DNA of 64,000 nucleotides. Origin: Allorhodopirellula heiligendammensis. GTDB taxonomy: Bacteria; Planctomycetota; Planctomycetia; Pirellulales; Pirellulaceae. A program made the position numbers and the translations under genes. The notes below the pieces were generated by a model, which did no database searches, had not been told where the DNA came from, and saw nothing but the letters and a program-made list of their open reading frames with translations. Location of the stretch: positions 2,439,700-2,503,699 of the forward strand of contig NZ_SJPU01000001.1 in NCBI RefSeq assembly GCF_007860105.1, written 5' to 3'. Each line of letters begins with the position of its first letter. Within the stretch, counting starts at the first letter, position 1. Of the stretch, positions 1 through 10,236 are shown one piece after another.

Positions 1-2
1 TG

Positions 3-734
3 GGGATGATTGTCAACATCGACGAGAACATGGGACTGTTAATGCGGAAGCTCGACGAGTGGGGCTTGGCTGATAATACGCTGTTAATTTTCATGACAGA
101 TAACGGCAGCGCAGCGGGCTCAGGCGTTTTCAATGCAGGCATGAAAGGCGGTAAGGGGTCGACACATGAAGGTGGATCTCGCGTGCCATTGTTCATGCGA
201 TTGCCCGGCCTCACCACACCCGGCGCCGACGTGGAGGTGTTGACGCGGCACTACGATCTCTTTCCAACGCTGATGGAGATCGCGAACGCAGAGGCGCCAG
301 CAGAGCTTGATTTAGATGGTCGTAGTCTCGTTCCACTGATTAAGGATTCGCAGACCCCGTGGCCTGATCGGTACACTTTTTTCCACGGCGGTCGTTGGAA
401 CAAGCAAGGGGCCCCGGGACGCTGGGGAGAGGGCAACACCGATCCAGACGCGGCCAAGTACGATAAATTCGCGGTCCGCAATGAACGTTGGAGATTGGTG
501 GGTGACGAACTGTACGACATTCAAAAAGATCCCGGAGAACAGCACAACGTCGCCGCCGAACATCCTCGAATCGTTGCCTTCATGAGGGCGGCATTCGACA
601 GTTGGTGGGATGAGGTTCGTCCCCTGATGATCAATGAGGACGCTTCGCTGGACGTCCCCAAGCCATTCCGTGAAGGATTTGAAAAGCAGAAATCAAGCTC
701 TGGAATCCCAGCTTGGGTCGCCCCGGAACTCTAA
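3..734 (+). CDS. Sulfatase, C-terminal part (5' end outside window)
   Basis: C-terminal half of a family S1 (formylglycine-dependent) sulfatase. The reading frame is open to the window edge, so the true start and the C-x-P-x-R active-site motif are missing. Visible sulfatase features are the segment VNIDENMG, the metal-site stretch MTDNGS, the loop GGKGSTHEGGSRVPLF, and the late element WRLVGDELYDIQKDPGEQHNV that closes the fold. The last 40 residues are an acidic/basic tail ending in PAWVAPEL. The arrangement of TDNG, the FNAGM(K/R)G(G/A)KGS loop and a late FDSWWDEVRP element matches the complete sulfatase at 22614-24410, so the two are likely paralogues of one subfamily. Secreted or periplasmic location is inferred from family. 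Substrate unknown. Confidence 0.93.
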   Translation, partial: GMIVNIDENMGLLMRKLDEWGLADNTLLIFMTDNGSAAGSGVFNAGMKGGKGSTHEGGSRVPLFMRLPGLTTPGADVEVLTRHYDLFPTLMEIANAEAPAELDLDGRSLVPLIKDSQTPWPDRYTFFHGGRWNKQGAPGRWGEGNTDPDAAKYDKFAVRNERWRLVGDELYDIQKDPGEQHNVAAEHPRIVAFMRAAFDSWWDEVRPLMINEDASLDVPKPFREGFEKQKSSSGIPAWVAPEL

Positions 735-952
735 AATCTATCCGGCAAGCTCCACACCACTTCCCCACGGGGCTAATGTTTCGATCGCCGCACTTTATGG
801 CGAAGTTTCTTCCGCTGTGGCGTGATTGCGTGGCGTAAATTGTTACTGCCGTGTCGCAAAAATTGACTCTCCCTCTCGATTTGCTGTGTACGTTGAATAC
901 GGAGTCGCAATTGCGGCCCTCCTCTCGTTCTCTTGTAAATCAAGGACTTGTC

Positions 953-1795
953 ATGAAGAACCAGCGTTTTAAGCGTGGTTTCACGCTTGTGGAACTACTT
1001 GTGGTGATCGCTATTATTGGGGTTCTAGTGGGTTTGCTATTGCCGGCCGTGCAAGCGGCCCGTGAGGCGGCGCGGCGGATGAGTTGCAGTAATAATTTCA
1101 AACAACTCGGGCTGGCGATTCACAACTATCACGCCGCGTACAATCAACTGCCGACTCACGGCACGGGGACGCAGCCGGGCACACCTGATGCCTATTTCAG
1201 ACCGTCGGCTCTTGGAAATCGCCTTCGTCTGAGCATGTTGGTTCCCAGCCTGCCCTTCATTGAGCAGCAGGCATTTTGGCAGCAGATCTCTAATCCGAAT
1301 ATGCAGCGGACGGATGGCACCGTGCAATCGCCGCCATGGCCAGCGATGGGGCCAACCCCCGACGATATTCAGTACATCCCTTGGGCGACCGAAATCCCTG
1401 CCTTTCGCTGCCCCAGCGATCCGGGGTTCGGGCTTCCCGCATTGGGCAGGACCAACTACGCGGCCTGCATGGGCGACTCATCCTGGGATCTATATTTTGG
1501 GCCCTGGAACAACCTTCGCACAACTCAGAGCAATGCTGAGGATGCGCGAGCGGCCCATCGCGGGTTCTTTAAGCCTATCGACGTATCACGCTTTGGGGAC
1601 TGCTTAGATGGATTGTCCAATACAATCGCCATGGGAGAAATCATTACCGACTTGGGGGATAACGATAACCGCGGTCAGGTGACCGAGTCTGCCGCCAACT
1701 CCAGCGCACCCGGCATATCGCTGGCGAATATCCGCAACAATCCTTCGCGATGTTTACCATTGTTATCTTTTACGAAATATCGGACTTTACGATGA
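953..1795 (+). CDS. DUF1559 / type IV pilin-like protein, C-terminally truncated
   Basis: Planctomycete DUF1559 protein of 280 residues. The ATG at 953 is chosen because it places the prepilin-type motif [19 protein letters not shown] near the N-terminus (Gly before FTLVE is the prepilin peptidase site). It is followed by the family signature [30 protein letters not shown] and FRCPSDP. The central part is intact up to [10 protein letters not shown]. The usual C-terminal third, which contains an SYHxGGV...DGSV(R/K)F-like segment, is absent: the frame runs into a short unrelated tail and stops in a TGA that overlaps the ATG of the next gene (ATGA, 1792-1795). Function of DUF1559 proteins is not established; a pseudopilin or surface role is suggested by the N-terminus. 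The truncation may be real or a degenerate copy. Confidence 0.85.
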   Translation: MKNQRFKRGFTLVELLVVIAIIGVLVGLLLPAVQAAREAARRMSCSNNFKQLGLAIHNYHAAYNQLPTHGTGTQPGTPDAYFRPSALGNRLRLSMLVPSLPFIEQQAFWQQISNPNMQRTDGTVQSPPWPAMGPTPDDIQYIPWATEIPAFRCPSDPGFGLPALGRTNYAACMGDSSWDLYFGPWNNLRTTQSNAEDARAAHRGFFKPIDVSRFGDCLDGLSNTIAMGEIITDLGDNDNRGQVTESAANSSAPGISLANIRNNPSRCLPLLSFTKYRTLR

Positions 1796-4719
1796 CATTC
1801 AGACGCTTCTGTCAATACAGTCTCCTGGTCAGTGGTATGTGCTTGAGTACAAGCCCCATGGCTGCTGATATTTACGTCAGTACCGATGGCAGGGACACGA
1901 ATCCCGGGAGTCAGTCTGCGCCTGTTGCGACGCTTGAGAGAGCGAGATCGTTGGCAGCTACATTCAGCGGCAGCGATCCCGTCACAGTTCATGTTGCTGA
2001 CGGGACATACTACTTGCCTGAAACGTTGGTGTTCACGCCCACTGATTCAGGATCGGCGGGGGCGCCCGTTGTCTACCAAGCCGACGGCGAAGCAGGCGCG
2101 GTTCTAAGCGGCGGCACACCTTTGCAGCTAGAATGGCAGCCTTTTCGAGACGGTATTTTCATGGCGGTAACGGAGCCGGGCTTAGCGATCGACCAGCTAT
2201 TTGTTGATGGCCAAAGTCAACGGATGGCCCGTTACCCCAATTTCGACGCCGCGAGGAAAACGGATGCCTATCAAGGCTTTGCCGCTGACGCATTTTCCCG
2301 ACAACGCGCCGCGAAATGGGCGCATCCGGAGGGGGGCTATATTCATGCCATGCACCGGGCGCGGTGGGGCGGCTATCACTACCGCATTACTGGAAAGGAT
2401 CCCGACGGCAATGTCCTTTTTGAAGGTGGATGGCAAAACAATCGCCAGATGGGCATGCATCAAGACTTTCGGATGGTCGAAAACATCTTCGAGGAACTCG
2501 ATGCTCCCGGCGAATGGTTCCACGACAAGACGACCCACACGCTGTACTACATGCCAGCTGAGGGCGTTGAACTCGCGTCGGCGACGATCGAAGTCGTTCG
2601 GCTGCGTCACTTGGTCGAGTTTCGTGGCAGCGATAGCGTTCCGGTCAAACACATCACACTGAAAGGTTTTGTTTTTCGACACGCCGCGCGCACGTTTATG
2701 GAAACCAAGGAACCGTTGCTCCGCAGTGACTGGGCAATCTATCGTGGCGGAGCTGTCCTGCTGACAGGGACTGAAAACGTGCAGATCCTGGACACTGAGT
2801 TTGATCAGGTCGGCGGCAACGCCATCTTCGCGAGCAACTATAACCGCGGACTGCGAGTGCAAGGTTGCCATATCCACGACTGCGGCGCCAGTGGCGTGTG
2901 CTTTGTCGGTGACCCCAACGCGGTCCGCAATCCACTCTTCGAGTATCGGGAAAAGAATGATCTGGTAGAGATTGATCGCACGCCTGGTCCCAAGACGAAC
3001 AACTATCCCGCCGACAGTATCGTAGAGGACTGTTTGATCCACGGCATTGGTCGCGTGGAACGGCAGCCAGCAGGCATTTTGATCGAAATGTCGAAGCAGA
3101 TCACCGTCCGAGACTGCTCCATCTACGACTGTGCCCGCGCTGGGATCAATATTGGCGACGGAGCTTGGGGCGGTCACCTAATCGAAGGCTGTGATGTATT
3201 CGATACCGTCCAAGAAACGCACGATCACGGTTCTTTCAATTCGTGGGGCCGCGATCGCTTTTGGCGCAGCGATCGGGATGTGACTCAAGCGGCCGTCGAT
3301 ATGGAACCAAATCTACCCTTTCTCGATGCCGTCGAGACGACGGTCATTCGTAACAGTCGCTGGCGCTGCGATCATGGTTGGGATATTGATCTCGATGATG
3401 GTTCGTCTAACTATGACATCTACAACAACCTGCTGCTGTCAGGTGGCTTGAAGCTACGCGAAGGGTTCCGTCGGCACGCCTGGAACAACATCACGATCAA
3501 CAACGGTTTGCACCCGCACGTTTGGTACAACAACAGCGGTGATGAGGTGTATAGCAACATTTTTATGGCGGCTCCGCAAGGAGCGCGGATGCCCAGTCAT
3601 ACTGCCAAAGGCAAGCGTGTCGATGGCAATTTGTTCTTTTCTGAGAACCAAAAGATGAAGGATCGCTTTACTCAGTTCGGTTGGGATGTCAATTCAATCG
3701 TCGCCGATCCCGAGTTCATCGATCCGGCACAGGGTGACTTTCGAGTCGCCAAAGGTTCGCCAGCTTTCCAGATCGGCTTCGAGAACTTTCCGATGGATCA
3801 GTTCGGAGTCAAGAAGAGTTCGCTCCGAGCAATCGCAGAAACGCCAATCATACCGCAGTTGGAGATTCAGCGCCAGCTTGCCAAGCCGCGTCGCGATAGC
3901 CCCCAGCCGGCGACGGAGATTTCAAGCTATTTCCTCGGCAGCAGAGTACAGTCACTCACGGGTGAAACCTATTCGGCGTTTGGTGTCTCCCAGGAAGACG
4001 GTGGCGTCGCAATCTCGCAAGTTGGCGCTCACAGTGAGGCTGCGAAAATTGGTTTGTTGGAAGGAGATCTGATTCAGAACATCAATGGCAGGCAGGTGAA
4101 AACAGTTGCCGATTTATTGCAAGCGTTCAGTCTTGCCGGCGACACGGAGTTGTCCCTGCAGGTGATTCGTAACCAGCAACCGGTTACCATCCAAGCATCA
4201 TCCGGTTCTTTCGTGTTGACCGCACAGGCGTCGCGAGCGGACGATTTCACCAAGCTAGCGGTGCCCGATGCGGTGTCCGCGAAAGTCGCTGCGAATCAAC
4301 TGCCATCCGATGCTCCGTTGAGTATACTCAGCGATGGTCAGCTCAGCGATGGATATGGGCCGGTATTTGCCAATGGTGTAGTCTCGGGGCTGTATCGTAT
4401 GGACTTAGGTGAGTCGAAACCAATCACTGCGATCACGACTTGGAGCACCAATAAGAACGGTAATCGAGGTGCTCAAAACTTCACGCTTTATGGCAGCAAC
4501 AAGTCCGAGGCACCAGGTTGGGATGTTCGCGACCGCGATCGAGTCACGCCGTTGGCGACAATTGACACGACAAGGGAAGCCTCCCGTGCGTTCCAGGCCA
4601 CGTCTTTGCGCGCTCGGGAGGGTCACCACCTCGGAACGTTCCGGTGGATCTTTTGGGAGGTGAGTCCTGTGACCGATCGAGGTGAAAACACGGCGTTCCA
4701 AGAGTTCTACGTGGAGTAG
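1792..4719 (+). CDS. Right-handed beta-helix glycosidase-like protein (GH141-like) with PDZ and discoidin-like C-terminus
   Basis: Secreted protein of 975 residues. A signal peptide spans about residues 1-25 (cleavage near SPMAA). The mature protein opens with [14 protein letters not shown] and a GTYYLPETL motif, the entry strand typical of right-handed parallel beta-helix proteins of the GH141 type, and beta-helix coils continue to about residue 660 (many [24 protein letters not shown] turns). Residues about 713-810 look like a PDZ domain ([20 protein letters not shown]), and about 815-975 resemble a discoidin/F5-8 type carbohydrate-binding sandwich. GH141 members include an alpha-L-fucosidase, which suits the fuconate dehydratase at 31 kb, but the activity is inferred. 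The start at 1792 overlaps the preceding stop by 4 nt, suggesting translational coupling. Confidence 0.85.
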   Translation: MTFRRFCQYSLLVSGMCLSTSPMAADIYVSTDGRDTNPGSQSAPVATLERARSLAATFSGSDPVTVHVADGTYYLPETLVFTPTDSGSAGAPVVYQADGEAGAVLSGGTPLQLEWQPFRDGIFMAVTEPGLAIDQLFVDGQSQRMARYPNFDAARKTDAYQGFAADAFSRQRAAKWAHPEGGYIHAMHRARWGGYHYRITGKDPDGNVLFEGGWQNNRQMGMHQDFRMVENIFEELDAPGEWFHDKTTHTLYYMPAEGVELASATIEVVRLRHLVEFRGSDSVPVKHITLKGFVFRHAARTFMETKEPLLRSDWAIYRGGAVLLTGTENVQILDTEFDQVGGNAIFASNYNRGLRVQGCHIHDCGASGVCFVGDPNAVRNPLFEYREKNDLVEIDRTPGPKTNNYPADSIVEDCLIHGIGRVERQPAGILIEMSKQITVRDCSIYDCARAGINIGDGAWGGHLIEGCDVFDTVQETHDHGSFNSWGRDRFWRSDRDVTQAAVDMEPNLPFLDAVETTVIRNSRWRCDHGWDIDLDDGSSNYDIYNNLLLSGGLKLREGFRRHAWNNITINNGLHPHVWYNNSGDEVYSNIFMAAPQGARMPSHTAKGKRVDGNLFFSENQKMKDRFTQFGWDVNSIVADPEFIDPAQGDFRVAKGSPAFQIGFENFPMDQFGVKKSSLRAIAETPIIPQLEIQRQLAKPRRDSPQPATEISSYFLGSRVQSLTGETYSAFGVSQEDGGVAISQVGAHSEAAKIGLLEGDLIQNINGRQVKTVADLLQAFSLAGDTELSLQVIRNQQPVTIQASSGSFVLTAQASRADDFTKLAVPDAVSAKVAANQLPSDAPLSILSDGQLSDGYGPVFANGVVSGLYRMDLGESKPITAITTWSTNKNGNRGAQNFTLYGSNKSEAPGWDVRDRDRVTPLATIDTTREASRAFQATSLRAREGHHLGTFRWIFWEVSPVTDRGENTAFQEFYVE

Positions 4720-5179
4720 ATCAAGGGCGTTAGGGTGCGTTGGAATCCGCTCAATCTCGAAATTGAGATGGGCGGGTATGCCATTGTGTGCCCAGACTCG
4801 CGGTCGATCCTCCCACCCTACCTCATCCGTTTTCATTTCGAATGACGGCTCCCCGCGTTTGCTTGGTGTGGGCTTGACCGTCGCTTTGGCCAGCGGCCTT
4901 GGCACGATGACGCAAATCGTTGGTGTCGTGTCGCATATTATCCTCGGCATGGCGGAAATCCCGTCCACAATGTGGTATCCTTGCCCGCTAAAACGGCGTT
5001 GACTCCTGGCGGCTGGTTGTTTGCGGTGACGCAGTTCGTTGTGTGACGTAGCGAACGCAAGCTCTGAACGCAATTCAGCACACCCTCTGGGCGTTGCGAT
5101 CTGGCTAAGCTCAACGGCACCGACAAAGCAGCTGTGATCTTTTGTCTTTCCCCATGTCCCCTCGAAGTCCCTGGTATTC
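4720..5179. other. Intergenic region, 460 bp
   Basis: No recognisable gene. Open frames on both strands here lack domain motifs or a start-site context and are judged accidental. It probably carries the promoter of the downstream sulfatase; no convincing -35/-10 pair was identified by eye. Confidence 0.5.
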
Positions 5180-6586
5180 ATGAAACCCCTTGCACTGTTC
5201 GTCGCCTTGGCATTGTTGTCGGTAAGTGACGCCCCCCCCGTAATTGCTGCCGAAGATACCCGGCCTAATATCCTGTTCGTTTTTGCCGACGATTGGGGAT
5301 GGGGTGATCTCAGTTGCCATGGCCACCCCTATGTGAAGACACCGAATATCGATCGGCTGGCCAAAGAAGGCACCGACTTCACTCGCTTCACGGTCGCGAG
5401 CGGGGTTTGCTCACCCAGTCGCACGGCAGTGATGACAGGACACTTCCCAGCTCGCTACAACATCGACGGGCACTTTGCGTGGGTGCCGAGCAATGCGAAA
5501 CGGAATATGCCCGACTGGTTGGACCCGAGCTCGGTGACGCTACCGCGATTATTGCAGCAGTCAGGCTACGCAACGGCCCACTTCGGTAAGTGGCACCTTT
5601 CTAACAATATGATTCCCGATTCGCCGCTGCCCAGCGAATACGGCTACGACGAGTACGGAGCATTCAATTGCGCTGGCGAGCAGATGCCGGTGCACGAAGA
5701 CGCCCAGCATACCATTGCATTTATTGAAAAGTGCGAGCGGGAGGGAAAACCATTCTTCGTCAACCTGTGGGTGCATGAGCCACATACGCCCTTTCATACC
5801 GTGCCAAAATACGAATGGCGTTTTCGTGACATGGAGAGTGCGCCCGATGCGATTTATGCATCGGTATTGTCTCACGCGGACGATCGCATCGGAGACGTGC
5901 TCAATACACTCGATCGCCTCGAGATTGCCGACGACACGCTCGTAATCTTCAGCAGTGATAATGGACCGGCGAGAGCGGGCGGCAATGCGGAACCGACCTT
6001 GATGTACGACACCGCCACGGGCGCCGGCTGGGGAACCGGTGCTTCCAAAGGTATCACCGCCGGCAGAAAAGGTCACAAAGCGGCTTTGTATGAAGGTGGA
6101 ATCAACGTGCCCTTCATCGCTCGTTGGCCTGGAAAAATTGCGCCGGGCGCAATCGATGACTCTTCACTGATTTCGGCTGTTGACTTACTGCCGACATTCT
6201 GCGAGATCGCCGGTGCTGAGCTTCCCGAAGGCTACCAGCCCGATGGGATCAGTCAGCTCGCCGCGCTCACAGGAAGTCCTTCGGAGGTTCGCGAAAAGCC
6301 CTTGTTTTGGAAGATGAAAGGAACATGGCCCATACGCAAAGCAGCGCCCTATCACTGGGTCGCTTACGCCATCGTTGATCAGAACTGGAAACTACTCGCT
6401 AACGAGGACCTGAGCTATTTCGAGCTCTACGATATCGCGCAAGATCCCTACGAGAAAACAGATCTCAAGTCCAGTGAGTCCGTAGCCACGGATGTGCTCC
6501 TTGCGAAGCTCAAACAGTGGAAATCCACGCTTCCATCGCAGCCCAGCGGAAGCGTGTTCTCGACTGAGCGAGATAACCCGAAATAG
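5180..6586 (+). CDS. Secreted sulfatase (CSPSR type)
   Basis: Family S1 sulfatase of 468 residues. The signal peptide covers about residues 1-24, directly followed by TRPNILFVFADDWGWGD with the paired metal-binding aspartates. The formylglycine motif is C77-S-P-S-R81, canonical for conversion by FGE or anSME, and the second signature GKWHL lies at 136-140. The metal-site SSDNG and the GRKGHKAALYEGGINVPF loop are present. It hydrolyses a sulfate ester, presumably on a carbohydrate, outside the cytoplasm. The next gene, another sulfatase, begins 51 nt downstream, so the two are probably co-transcribed. Length is normal for the family, and no extra domain is seen. Confidence 0.95.
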   Translation: MKPLALFVALALLSVSDAPPVIAAEDTRPNILFVFADDWGWGDLSCHGHPYVKTPNIDRLAKEGTDFTRFTVASGVCSPSRTAVMTGHFPARYNIDGHFAWVPSNAKRNMPDWLDPSSVTLPRLLQQSGYATAHFGKWHLSNNMIPDSPLPSEYGYDEYGAFNCAGEQMPVHEDAQHTIAFIEKCEREGKPFFVNLWVHEPHTPFHTVPKYEWRFRDMESAPDAIYASVLSHADDRIGDVLNTLDRLEIADDTLVIFSSDNGPARAGGNAEPTLMYDTATGAGWGTGASKGITAGRKGHKAALYEGGINVPFIARWPGKIAPGAIDDSSLISAVDLLPTFCEIAGAELPEGYQPDGISQLAALTGSPSEVREKPLFWKMKGTWPIRKAAPYHWVAYAIVDQNWKLLANEDLSYFELYDIAQDPYEKTDLKSSESVATDVLLAKLKQWKSTLPSQPSGSVFSTERDNPK

Positions 6587-6637
6587 TGCCCATCCGCACC
6601 GACGAACTGAATTGAGTCACCTCTTGCCAAACCCACC

Positions 6638-9028
6638 ATGCGAACGATTCACGTGATAAAGCTATTCACTGTTGCCTGTTTGATCCATTCACTTGCGACC
6701 CTGCTTCCTGCGTTTGCTGAGGAGACCCGTCCCAACATCATCCTGATTCTAACCGATGACCAGGGCTATCAAGATGTGGGCTGTTTCGGATCGCCACATA
6801 TCAAGACTCCTCATCTCGACCAAATGGCTGCTGAGGGATTGCGGCTAACAAATTTCTACGCGCAACCGGTCTGCGGCGTTTCGAGAGCGGCGCTCATGAC
6901 GGGATGCTATCCGATTCGCATTGCCGAACCGGGCAATCTCAAACGCTTGCACACGGTTCCGCATCCCGATGAGACGACGATGGCGGAAGTTCTCAAGCGG
7001 GCTGGCTATGCGACCGGGATGGTGGGTAAGTGGCACCTTGGTCTGGACCGTCAAGGTACTCCCGGCGGAGTCGTGCCTGCGACGATGCCGAACGCACAGG
7101 GATTTGATTATTTTTACGGCACGCCGAAGTACAACGGCTTCACGGTTCACGTCGATGATGTGCCTTCACGCAGTCCGATCATGCGGAATGATGACGTGGT
7201 GGTCGAGGCGGTTCAGGACTGGGATCACATCACCGCCGTCTACACGCTCGAAGCGACCGAGTGGATCCAACAGCATCACGAGAGTCCATTTTTCCTCTAC
7301 GTCGCGCATAACATGCCGCACGTTCCCCTGGGGGCCTCGGAAAACTTTAAGGGCAAGTCAGACGGAGGACCTTACGGCGACGCGATTGAAGAGCTTGATT
7401 GGTCCTGTGGCGAGATTTTCAAAACGCTGCAAGAGCTCGGTATCGATGATAATACCTTGGTTGTCTTTGCGTCGGACAATGGACCTTGGGTAGAAACTAC
7501 CCGTGGCATGCAAGCTAACGGAAAACCTTTTATTCCCCGCGACCACTCCGGCAATGCCGATCCGCTGCGCGGTTGGAAGATGTCGGCGTGGGAGGGTGGC
7601 TCGCGAGTGCCGTTCATTGCTCGATGGCCAGGCCACATCCCCGCCGGTTCAGAGTCGAGCGAATTGCTCACTACAATGGATTTGCTGCCGACGTTTGCGT
7701 CGATTGCCAACGCAGAGCTGCCGGCTGTTGAACTCGACGGTGTTGACGCCTCGAGTTTTTTGCAAGGACAAGCCGAGAGGAGTCCGCGTGATGAGTTTCT
7801 CTATTACGCAGGTAGTCTGCTGACGGGCGTACGCCGCGGGCAGTGGAAATTGGTATTGCCCCGCGAAAAATCACCGGCCGGTCTTGGCTGGTGGGGGCGA
7901 ATGATTGAACAGGTGCCAGAGTTACAGCTGTTTGATTTAAATACGGATCCAGGTGAATTGAACAACCTGGCATCAGCGCACCCAGACACCGTCACCTCTT
8001 TACTCAAGCGTATCGATCGAGCCCGCGCTGAACTCGGCGACATCGACCATCAAGGGAGTGGTGCGCGGCTCTACGACAACGGACCGCGGAGACTACAGGT
8101 TCCCGTGACAACGCAGGTCCGCACGAACTTGGTACAGGAGGATGCAAACGAAGTTCCCCAGACAACGCACAGCTTTATCGCATTCGGCCAAAAAACTTAC
8201 ATCGTCGATGAAAACGGTGTGAAAACCTGGACCTATCCCCACGCGACTCGCGATGGATATGTGCTCGACAACGGCAACATCATACTGACGCTCAATAAAG
8301 GGAAACGGTATCCCGGTGGTGCCGTCATTGAGATTACGCCTGATGGCAAAGAGACCTTGATTTGGAGCGGTACTCAGGCAGAGGTCAACAGCGCCCAGCC
8401 AACCGAAACTGGCACGTTCGTGATCACCGAAGCCGGAGACATGCCGCGTTTGCTGGAAGTCGATCGATCAGGAAAAGTATGGGTCGAGTTTCCGCTGCAG
8501 TGCCAAACCGACAATCATCATTTGGAAACACGGATGGCTCGGAAATTGGCCGACGGCACTTACCTGGTGCCTCACTTGCTGGATTTCGCAGTGAAACAGT
8601 ACGACGCCACGGGCACGGTGATCAGCGAGATTGACACGACCGTACCAGGCGACTCCGCGAGATCGATTCACACTTGGCCATTCACCGCCATCCGGCACGG
8701 TGACGGCCAAACCCTCGTATGCTGCACCAATGGAAACCGAGTAATTGATTTTGACGCTGATGGAAATATCGCTTGGCAACTGACCAACGACGACTTGCCC
8801 GGACCGTGGTTACAGGATCCCTGCGGTGGGCAGGTGTTAGCCAATGGGAATGTTGTGATTGCCTGCTACGCCGGTGGTAGGAAAGATGCACAGGCACCCA
8901 AGCTGGTTGAGGTCAACCGACAGAAAGAAGTTGTTTGGACATACACCGACGGTCAGAAAGTTGGGATTCATCATTTCCAGATTCTTGATACCGACGGAGA
9001 AAAAAATCGAGGTAAACAACTCAAGTGA
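6638..9028 (+). CDS. Sulfatase fused to a C-terminal beta-propeller; active-site motif CGVSR
   Basis: Protein of 796 residues. After a signal peptide (about 1-28), residues 31-490 form a family S1 sulfatase: TDDQGYQD metal site, GKWHLG at 130-135, and ASDNGPW. The formylglycine motif reads C79-G-V-S-R83, with Val81 where C-x-(P/A)-x-R is expected. From about residue 490 an additional 300 residues carry repeated blade-like strands ([42 protein letters not shown]), resembling PQQ/ASST-like beta-propellers. The related sulfatase at 18662-20122 ends at the equivalent of the RLQVPV junction and lacks the propeller, which supports a modular fusion. The propeller could bind glycan or another partner; this is not known. 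Lies 51 nt after the preceding sulfatase. Confidence 0.92.
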   Translation: MRTIHVIKLFTVACLIHSLATLLPAFAEETRPNIILILTDDQGYQDVGCFGSPHIKTPHLDQMAAEGLRLTNFYAQPVCGVSRAALMTGCYPIRIAEPGNLKRLHTVPHPDETTMAEVLKRAGYATGMVGKWHLGLDRQGTPGGVVPATMPNAQGFDYFYGTPKYNGFTVHVDDVPSRSPIMRNDDVVVEAVQDWDHITAVYTLEATEWIQQHHESPFFLYVAHNMPHVPLGASENFKGKSDGGPYGDAIEELDWSCGEIFKTLQELGIDDNTLVVFASDNGPWVETTRGMQANGKPFIPRDHSGNADPLRGWKMSAWEGGSRVPFIARWPGHIPAGSESSELLTTMDLLPTFASIANAELPAVELDGVDASSFLQGQAERSPRDEFLYYAGSLLTGVRRGQWKLVLPREKSPAGLGWWGRMIEQVPELQLFDLNTDPGELNNLASAHPDTVTSLLKRIDRARAELGDIDHQGSGARLYDNGPRRLQVPVTTQVRTNLVQEDANEVPQTTHSFIAFGQKTYIVDENGVKTWTYPHATRDGYVLDNGNIILTLNKGKRYPGGAVIEITPDGKETLIWSGTQAEVNSAQPTETGTFVITEAGDMPRLLEVDRSGKVWVEFPLQCQTDNHHLETRMARKLADGTYLVPHLLDFAVKQYDATGTVISEIDTTVPGDSARSIHTWPFTAIRHGDGQTLVCCTNGNRVIDFDADGNIAWQLTNDDLPGPWLQDPCGGQVLANGNVVIACYAGGRKDAQAPKLVEVNRQKEVVWTYTDGQKVGIHHFQILDTDGEKNRGKQLK

Positions 9029-9198
9029 TGCACCGCTTCGTCCTACGTTCCACAGATCGCGCCGCCATCTCGGCACATGCCGTCGACGGTCCGTGTGTTC
9101 ACGTTCATGCCCTCTCACTTTATTGTTCTTCCGACTTGCCGTAATCACTAAGAATCAAGCAGCACTGCTGCTGTATATCAACTCGATGGACGTGATGT

Positions 9199-10185
9199 AT
9201 GAAAACCACCCAGCCGTTAAATAGAACAACAATGCCGATAGCAATACGAGAGACGACGAATTGGTTTGGAGGCGTGGTGGTCTGCTTGATCCTCATGGGG
9301 GCAATCGCGTCTGCCCAATCCAGTGCAGGTACGGATGGCAGTGAAAACCTCAGCCAACTCGCACAGGAGACACCTATTGCTCAGGTGGCGCGGGTGGATG
9401 AGTTTCCCGGGGAAAAGTCCGATTGTGAAGGTTTCGACCGGTATGAAATTCGTACCTCGCAGGGCACTATCTCGGTGGTATGTCCCCACCATCCTGCACC
9501 CGGCAAACCCTGGATGTGGCGTAGTATGTTCTGGGGAGTCGGCGCGAACGCGACAAAGCGTGTGGCCCGCGGTGACCTGAAATTGGTTGAGCAGGGCTAT
9601 TATGTTGTGATCGCACCGGGAGATGTTGCTGGTCATCCGAGGGGCAACCCGATCATTGATGCCGCCTATCAAATGCTCACGCAGGAATACGGGTTTTCCA
9701 AGACGCTTTCGATGGCCTCGATGAGTCGGGAGAATCTGGCTCTGTTTCGTTGGGCCGCCGCCAATCCGGAAAAGGTAGAGAGCATCTACGTTGACAACGG
9801 AGTGTGCAACGTCAAGAGTTGGCCGGGAGGTAAACTCGTGCCTGGTAACGACTCCGTTGCGGATGGGGACCCGAGATCGTGGGCGGGAATGAAACACGCT
9901 TATGATTTCGAGACTGACGAAGAACTGCTCGCGGCAAAGGTGAGCCCCATCGATCTGCTTGAGCCGCTGGCCAAGGCAGGCGTTCCGATACTGATGGTCT
10001 GCGGCACCAAGGATACCACGGTGCCGTACGAAGAAAATGGAGCACTCATGAAGGAACGCTACGAGAGGCTCGGCGGTGATATCACCATCATCTTTGAAGA
10101 GAAAGGGCACCATCCCCATGGGCTAGCTGATCCGACTCCGGTCGTGAGTTTTATTCAAACGATGCGTTCACGCCATCAGCAGTGA
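9199..10185 (+). CDS. Secreted alpha/beta hydrolase-like protein with atypical nucleophile elbow
   Basis: Alpha/beta hydrolase-fold protein of 328 residues, or 317 if started at the second ATG at 9232, which gives a more standard signal peptide ending near AIASAQ. Core features are a strand followed by GYYVVIAPGD, a helix with AYQMLTQEYG, the nucleophile elbow S174-M-S-R-E178, and NGVCNVKSWPGG. Late elements are MVCGTKDTTVPY (probable acid) and EKGHHPHGL (probable catalytic His). The elbow is normally G-x-S-x-G; here both flanking glycines are replaced although Ser176 remains. It may be a carbohydrate or polyester esterase or a degenerate member; substrate unknown. It sits between a sulfatase fusion and a ThuA gene, all on the plus strand. 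Confidence 0.83.
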   Translation: MKTTQPLNRTTMPIAIRETTNWFGGVVVCLILMGAIASAQSSAGTDGSENLSQLAQETPIAQVARVDEFPGEKSDCEGFDRYEIRTSQGTISVVCPHHPAPGKPWMWRSMFWGVGANATKRVARGDLKLVEQGYYVVIAPGDVAGHPRGNPIIDAAYQMLTQEYGFSKTLSMASMSRENLALFRWAAANPEKVESIYVDNGVCNVKSWPGGKLVPGNDSVADGDPRSWAGMKHAYDFETDEELLAAKVSPIDLLEPLAKAGVPILMVCGTKDTTVPYEENGALMKERYERLGGDITIIFEEKGHHPHGLADPTPVVSFIQTMRSRHQQ

Positions 10186-10236
10186 GTGGCTCGGTAACGA
10201 ATCATTTAATTTACCTTGACGATTAGGTCACCAACG

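Noticed and set aside
2197-3177. Long minus-strand open frame (326 codons) inside the beta-helix gene
   Set aside because: Fully antisense to a strong coding sequence with clear beta-helix repeats; no domain motif or signal.
4405-5181. Minus-strand open frame covering the end of the beta-helix gene and the following spacer
   Set aside because: No recognised motif; overlaps the 3' end of a confident gene in antisense; probably chance.
9217-10119. Minus-strand open frame antisense to the alpha/beta hydrolase
   Set aside because: Shadow of the hydrolase frame, no domain signs.
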